In this document: positions 58,060 to 64,000 of the stretch, piece after piece | Position numbering within the stretch: position 1 is the stretch's first letter | Layout: each line of letters begins with the position of its first letter | DNA from: Ustilaginoidea virens | Lineage: Eukaryota; Ascomycota; Sordariomycetes; Hypocreales; Clavicipitaceae | DNA length: 64,000 nucleotides | Reading direction: 5' to 3' | NCBI RefSeq assembly: GCF_000687475.1 | Contig: NC_057321.1 | Span: 2,728,001 to 2,792,000, forward strand | Notes under the pieces: model-generated | Databases searched by the model: none | Seen by the model: the letters and a program-made list of their open reading frames with translations, nothing else | What the model was told of the DNA's origin: nothing | Program-made: the position numbers and the translations under genes

Positions 58060-58627
58060 TGTCAAACGGGTTTTCGCCGGGTTTTCGCCTGCTAAGATAA
58101 TGATGCAGTATGCGAAAGATAAAGGCAGTGGAATGGTAAAATCGCAGTAAGGTAACGGCACAGATAAGATACGAGACTAAGGCGTAGGGACAATCTGATG
58201 TGAATTAATTGTGCATACTTGCTTGCGTCTATCTATCCATCCTTCCTTCCCACTATTTGGGTAGGAATATCTAGGGATTTAAATACATAATATTCCAATA
58301 TAGAATATCCCTAGTGAAATCAATCTGACGTAAATATCCTGACCATACTGTGATATCATAGATATGTGGCGAAATGTGCATTTGTAGTGCATCGAGATTT
58401 GCGACGATAAAGTGGTGTGATCAATTTGTGATGCATTATATATTTGCGCGTAAGGGAATGTATATAAGTACTGGGTACTCAACTTTACTAGCAGCCGCCA
58501 TATAAATATAAGTACTGAATACTTAATACATTTTTCAATCTGATGATGCGGCGATGCATAGAGATTGTCGGCGATAGATATCCAAAAATAATAAAATAAA
58601 ATAATAATAAATAATTTCATTCTGACA
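58060..58627 (-). repeat. Copia-F 3' LTR
   Basis: 568 bp, TGTCAAACGGGTTTTCGCCG to TTTCATTCTGACA in plus view. 58628-58637 (TACCCCCCTA) is the complement of the polypurine tract. The 113-codon minus-strand frame across 58279-58620 is within the LTR and is not treated as a gene. Confidence 0.88.
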
Positions 58628-61600
58628 TACCCCCCTAGATAGGCTAGGATATAGCTCTATCTAGCTAGTCGGTATCACTTTCGTTATCTTCTGTTTTTCG
58701 TACTAGGTCTTTAATATCTACTAGGCCTAGTTAGTTACGGAAGGTAGTAAATCGTTGACCTATAAGAGCTTTTGTGAGCCTATCTACTACTATATTATTA
58801 GTAGGGATATAAGTAATATCGAATAAACCCTGCTGATAAGCCTGTCGCAGCCAGCTGTTGTGGACATCAATATGCTTTAATGCAGTATTAATACGGGGCA
58901 TTGTTGTTGTTACTAGGCGTATAGCTTGTAAGTTATCGCACTCAATAATGACCTTATGATTAAGCTTAAGTCCTAGTTGTTCCATGAGACGGGTTATAGA
59001 TATAGTGGTTTTAGCAGTTGACGATAGTGCTAGTAGCTCTGCTTCGGTGGAAGATGTAGTAACGGTATGTTGTTTAGTGGCTTCCCAACTAATAGGTCCG
59101 CCAAATAGGCTAAAGAAAGAGCCCTAGGTAGACTTGCGGGTCTCTTTATTATCGGCAAAAGCAGTATCAGAAGATATTAATAGCTCTTTAGTAGATAATT
59201 GCTGCTGGATATCATCACTTGGTTGTTATATGGTAGTATATTGAATAGCTAAGTAATGTGTGATATAGAGGTACATTGTGACCCCTATGGCTAGTAGGTA
59301 ATGGTAAGGAGAAGGGTTGTGTAGATATTCTGAAAGGCGGGAGACTGCCACAGCAGTATCAGGTCGGATTATAGTAGTTAGGTAATTTATAGAGCCTATA
59401 AGCTTTTGGTACTGGTATATCTCGTGTGCCGTAACGATACTAGTATATTTATCAAGAGGCTGTTCTGGGATTGGATAGTTTTTGTGTGTAATATTTCTTT
59501 CTTTTAAGAAGTCGTACGCAAGCTTTTCCATATAAGAGTCTTATAATAGCCAGGTCTTAATAGGCCGATGCCGTATAATTTGGATACCTAGGAACCATTT
59601 CAGAGTACTAAGGTCCTTCATTTTATAGGCTGCTTTTAATTTATTGACGAGGGATTCCGCTTTGGGACGATTCTTTGGTTGAAATAGTACTACTATATCA
59701 TCCACAAAATAAAAGACTACTACAGTGGTAGTAATCATAATGTAAGGGTCTTCTGTGATAAGAGTAAGGTCGAGGGATGTAAGGGTTGATAAAAGCTCTT
59801 ATTGCTAAAGGTAAGGGGACCTGCGAAGACTATATAAGGCGCGCTGTAATAATAGTGCCTATCTAGGTCTTTTAAATCCATCTGGATATTCGATATAGAC
59901 GACTTCGTCCTATAGACTATTGGTAAATGCCGATACAGTATCTATTTATATAGTATCAAGGTCGAACTTCGTTATAATAGCTACTGAGATTCGGAAGGAC
60001 TTAGCAGCTAGCGTAGCAGCATAAGTCTCTTTATCACTATAAGGTTGAAGATTACCACGCATATAAATTCGGGCTTTAAATTTAGTGAGAAAGCCGTATT
60101 TATCACACTTGTATTTAAATACCTACGTAAGTGGTATAGGCTTATAATTATTAGGAAGGTCTGATAGTTGGGTAGGCTTGAAGGTTCCTTTATTCTAGTT
60201 ATCGTAGAATTCGCTCTTTTCGGCCTCTTTAAATTCTGGTTCGAAATGGTGACCTTTTAGGTCTTTTCAAAACCTTAGTTCAGGCGGTAGGGATAATCGG
60301 TGTAGGCGTTCTTTAGTGCCTAGAAAAAAACTGCTAATAAAAGCCGTACTAGAAGCATTCTTACTAGCCAGCCTAGCTGACCTTCGTAGTATAGGACTGC
60401 TACTAGTCTTAGCACTTGCTTCGGAAGGATGTATAGAAGCTGGGGTAGGTAGCTAGACTGTAAGATATTGTTGTTTACTAAGAATAGCTTGTTTACTAGT
60501 AGGTATAGAAGTCGAAGGTAATAGTATGCTAGTAGAAGGCATAGTAGGACTAGGGGTAGAAGGAACAGATATAACAGTAGTAGAAGGGTGAGATATATAG
60601 AGCTCGTCTATATCCTTATACTCATATGCATTATCGATATATTGTGGTAGTTGTATTTCAAGTCGTTGTGGTATAGTGATAGTGGCTTTACCACTATAGA
60701 AACTGTTTTCATTAAAGGTAATATTGCGAATTCGTTGTACTTTATAAGGGTCGGGAATCTATATACGGTAGATATTAGTAGAATTGTAACCTACTAAATA
60801 TCCTATCTTAGCGTGTGGTGCTAGCTTTAATTCTCGTTGATTAGTGCCTTTTAACGCTATTATTGTCAATGGATAGGCCTTACAACCGTAAGCCTTGAGG
60901 AATGATATAGAAGGCCTAGGGTTAGTATATTGGGTATCCCTAGCGTTATTAGCTAGCTAGGAATGAAGTCGTTGATGTAGTGTAATCCACTGAAGGCCTT
61001 ATTGTGGTGTGCGATTATATAAGAAGGTTGCGGCTTTCCATAGCTCTGGCCATAGATCTTTAGGTAGGTTAGCAGCTAGTCGTAAGGTCCTAGCTTTAGT
61101 CCCTATAATACCCCCCGAGCGTTTAGCTGGGCCGTTTTAGGCTAAGGTATAAGGCGCTATAACTTCATCCTCTATACCTAAGGATGTCTTCCAATTATGG
61201 TATTATTGCTAGAAAGTAGGGTCGTTATCGCGATAAACAATAAAGATAGTAAGGTTCTACTAGCGCTATAAATAATTATTAAGGTCTGCTAGCTTTCCTA
61301 GGATTTCCGATTGGGTCCTAGAATATAAAGGATAATAGAAGATAAATTTAGTATTGTTATCCCGTAGTAATAGTACTGCAACAGCACCATTGTAAGCTTG
61401 GTCCAGTATAAATATGTCAATATACCCGCCAGAAAGGTCTTAGGCTAGGTAAATGGGGCTGCCGGCTGATAATCTTAGTGGCCTTAGATAGTGAGCACTA
61501 CTCACAATTAATAGTAAGTAATCCCTTAATTTTAGCGCCGGTAGTCGACTGGACTATCCTTTCCAAGGCTTCCTTATTAGGGTTGCCTAGTCGTTTATGC

Positions 61601-63498
61601 TATATTGTAGCCGTAGCTTCCGAGGCAGACGCATTTTGGGTATCCTTCGAGATAGCCACTACTATAGCGGGCGCTATAGTGGTTGGAATAGGAGGAGATG
61701 ATGTGTAGTGTGTAGCCGCAAAATTATTGATTGACGGAGACATATTTTTATCTGGTATAGTAGGGTCTTCCCTACTAATAATAGATGAAGGAGGCGTAGT
61801 ATCCTCAGAGGTAGTAAATGTGGAAGGGCAAGATACCATAGTATCCTCAGTAGTAGTAGTATTGCGAGTTGGGTAAAATACCGTAGTATCCCCAGTAGTA
61901 ATAGTAGTGGCAGCAACAGCGACTTCGCTATACTCAATAACCTGCTGGCCAAACATCCGGTTGGTATAAAATAAACGGTCCTTATTGTGTGTAATCCAGC
62001 CAGTCTGTGAGTTCCAATGGTAATTCGCACGCATAAATCGCTCCAGGCTTGCCATATTGGTATGAAACATCGGTATATATGCTATATATAGTAGCTCAAA
62101 GATACCTTTATTAGTATTTAATCGCACTCTTCTATATCCTAATATAGAAGGATTGGATTCACTAGTAAATACTATTTCAGGCTCGATATTTAGAATGTAA
62201 TCCAATAACCGGTCTTTATTGTTGGTGATGTGGGTGTTGGAACCACTATCCAGTATCCAGGAATCTTTGAGTGGATAGGGTGTGGTTGAAAGAGATGCCT
62301 ATAGGCTGGTAATAGATAGGGATGCCTATGGGCTTGCCTATGGGCTGGTAATAGTCGTTAACGATATAGTCGGTTCGGGTTGCACAAGGTTATATAACGT
62401 ATTACTATCCTTACTAGCAAACGCAATTCCAAGTAATATAGAAGGAGAGGGTAGCTGTAACATAATAGGATTAATCGTGATTCCTTTCGCTTGTAATGCT
62501 TTAATAACTATATCCTTAAAGCGCTGATCAGATGAAAACTTAGATTGGATTTTATTAAGTATAGTGGTATTGGGCTTCCAATCCTTAGGCGCCTTTTGCT
62601 GGTTTAAAACATAATAATCTTCCTAGCGATGAAAAAAGCCACAAACGCATGGTTGTTTTGGCTTGGTAATGTCAGTTGTTTTTTGTTCATTATTTTATTG
62701 ATTTTTATTGGTGTCCATATCCTGGAAAGAGGCAAAGGCACCTTATGCTCTTTGTTGTTGTGAGGCAAACTCTTGCTCGAATAAATCACTGATATAATGA
62801 CCGTCGGGTATTTTCTTCTCCCATCCTTCTTTATTATTGCGTTGCTTTTCCTTGATTCTATTCTTCCAATAATTAGAAAAGGCTAGTGCAATAGATTCCA
62901 CAGCATCGATAAAATCCTGGGTTGGTCGGAGTCCTTATGTATCTGGTATGTTGATATTAATAGCTTCTGCAAAGACTTTCTTGTAGGAAGTAATCCAACT
63001 GGATATCTTAGTCCTATTAGGACTTCGCAGTACAGCTGTATAGCGCTGACGGATATCTTTTTCATGGTCCCAAGTGGTAGGCTGCAAGCGTTGTTTTAAC
63101 AGGTATAGCTGTGCGGCAACATCATTCTCCTGGCTTATGGTATTGTAGTAGTTGCCTATAGTTGCGATAATCCAGCATTAGATATTAACGAGGGCCTTTT
63201 TCTTATCCTTATAATCCTATAGGGCAGTCCTATAGATATTCGTTATATACTGCAACCTAGTAAAATTAGAATTGTTGAGGTCAAGGATAGAGGAAATATA
63301 AGGCTTGATAGTAGAAGCGGTAGGCTCAACGGGCTGTTATAAGGTAGGCCTACTAGGTTCCTCTACAGAAGGGTTGATATAGGCCCAGATATTTTTGTTA
63401 ACAGCGAACTTCTCAATTATCGATATCCATTTAAACTAGTCTTTACTGCCTAGCAGCTAGAAGTTTGCTGGGTTCCCCAGGTCGGTATTAGTAGCCAT
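58617..63498 (-). pseudogene. Copia-F gag-pol relic
   Basis: Starts at ATG 63496-63498 (MATNTDLGNPANF). Gag of the UBN2 kind to about 62600, ending with a Cys/His knuckle-like CVCGFFHR. Protease region SWILDSGSNTHITNNKDRL near 62250. Integrase core near 61560-60960 (HKRLGNPNKEALERIV, LSGGYIDIFILDQAYNGAV, NGPAKRSGGIIGTKARTL). RT about 60240-59230 with FVDD intact at 59697-59708. RNase H about 59220-58730 (SSTEAELLALSSTAK, CDNLQAIRL, IDVHNSWLRQ). The frame changes between integrase and RT, near 60260, and about 25 stops are scattered. The coding sequence continues through the polypurine tract into the LTR, ending at TGA 58617-58619. Resembles widespread fungal Ty1/copia pol with a canonical YxDD-type RT. 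Confidence 0.9.
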
Positions 63499-63520
63499 AG
63501 TGGAACAGGTAGGAAAGGCA

Positions 63521-63574
63521 GGATAGGTAGGATAGGTAGGATAGGTAGGATAGGTAGGATAGGTAGGATAGGTA
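63521..63574. repeat. (GGATAGGTA)6 microsatellite in Copia-F leader
   Basis: Six perfect 9-bp units 22 bp upstream of the gag start codon, with degenerate units on both sides. The Tyr-Leu-Ser repeat seen on the minus strand is a translation of this tract. Confidence 0.95.
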
Positions 63575-64000
63575 AGATAAATAGGAAAGAATAACAATAG
63601 GAAAGAATAATAACCTAGCTTTAGTCAAAGAAAATCCAACGGAATAAAAAGTCCAAGTAAATCCAAAGGGTAAAATATAGTCCCGGTAAATAGTCCTAGG
63701 CAAAAGGGATCAATTATCCAGGTGGTCAATTCAGTTAATCCAGTCACAATATACCATACTTATGGTCTTCCGGCCTTAGTAGTCAAAAGTCGCTTGCCGG
63801 CTTCCTAAGTCAGAAGAAATGTTTCGCGCAGGCAAATGTGTCGGCACTGCTGCGTTCTTTTGGGCTATGCCTTGCACTAGCAATTTGTATGGCGGCACGG
63901 GTGCCCTAGCAGAACTTTTGCCCGAGGCTGATTTCTTCGTCGGAAAGAATATTTAATCGTAGAAAATCGTCTGGCAAGATAGCGACGATATAATAGAAGG

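Larger units (their letters stand above)
58060..64000 (-). mobile_element. Copia-F, nearly full-length, runs off right edge
   Basis: Minus-strand copia of a third family inserted in Copia-E; 3' LTR 58060-58627, left flank TATAC (58055-58059). The 5' LTR and right duplicate lie outside. 63575-64000 is its leader, with no gene seen in it. Long open stretches and intact motifs make it one of the least decayed elements here. Confidence 0.88.

Noticed and set aside
61674..62030. 118-codon Leu-rich minus-strand frame overlapping Copia-F pol
   Set aside because: Alternative frame of the longer protease-integrase frame at 61600-62205, which carries the recognisable motifs.
63521..63574. CRISPR-like regular repeat
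   Set aside because: Units are directly adjacent without spacers; a simple 9-bp microsatellite in a eukaryotic retroelement.

Overview
This window is almost entirely a stack of dead LTR retrotransposons inserted into one another. Only about the first 1.5 kb looks like ordinary host DNA. The likely source is a filamentous ascomycete (Pezizomycotina). The reasons are fungal-type Ty1/copia and chromodomain Ty3/gypsy elements, heavy conversion of CpA/TpG to TpA that turns Gln and Trp codons into stops (the signature of repeat-induced point mutation, RIP), and a kinase-like protein of a type known from that group at the left edge. Species is not determined. Element names used here (Copia-A to H, Gypsy-A to C, TRIM-1) are local labels.

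Layout. (1) 1-524 holds the open 3'-truncated end of a minus-strand kinase-like gene; 525-1588 has nothing recognisable; 1589-1830 is an old LTR relic. (2) From 1902 to beyond the right edge, everything sits inside one minus-strand copia element, Copia-G. It is visible as four slices (1902-2871, 16152-16401, 43828-43968, 51301-52063). Between the slices are Copia-A (+, 2872-16151), Gypsy-B (+, 16402-43827) and Copia-B (-, 43969-51300). A Copia-H LTR fragment begins at 52064. (3) Copia-A contains Gypsy-A1 (3804-9445) and a solo Gypsy-A LTR (10332-10602). Gypsy-B contains Copia-C (20117-26813), Gypsy-A2 (28270-33975), Copia-D (34592-42030) and a solo Gypsy-C LTR (43227-43470). Copia-H is interrupted by Gypsy-B2 (from 52209). 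Gypsy-B2 contains a 570-bp TRIM-like element (52273-52842) and Copia-E (from 54035). Copia-E contains a solo LTR (56269-57026) and Copia-F (58060 to the edge). Target-site duplications of exactly 5 bp can be read for most of these insertions, so the order of events is well supported.

How the parts work. Each full element carried LTR promoter, primer site, gag, protease, integrase, reverse transcriptase/RNase H and a polypurine tract. The gypsy elements are chromoviruses with pol-terminal chromodomains. Both gypsy families carry an 11-nt self-primer match between LTR and primer-binding site that covaries between families, as in the Tf1/sushi group. Copia-C, D and E instead use an internal (anticodon-arm) match to initiator tRNA-Met. 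No element in the window has an uninterrupted gag-pol, and several RT catalytic Asp codons have become Asn in RIP context.

Most unusual items: a long antisense reading frame in the extra 3' region of Gypsy-B, seen in two copies; a TRIM-like element whose interior carries a tRNA 3'-half with a perfect B box; a fold-back 5' terminus on Copia-C; and the nested architecture itself. All boundaries were read by eye; no alignment or database search was run.
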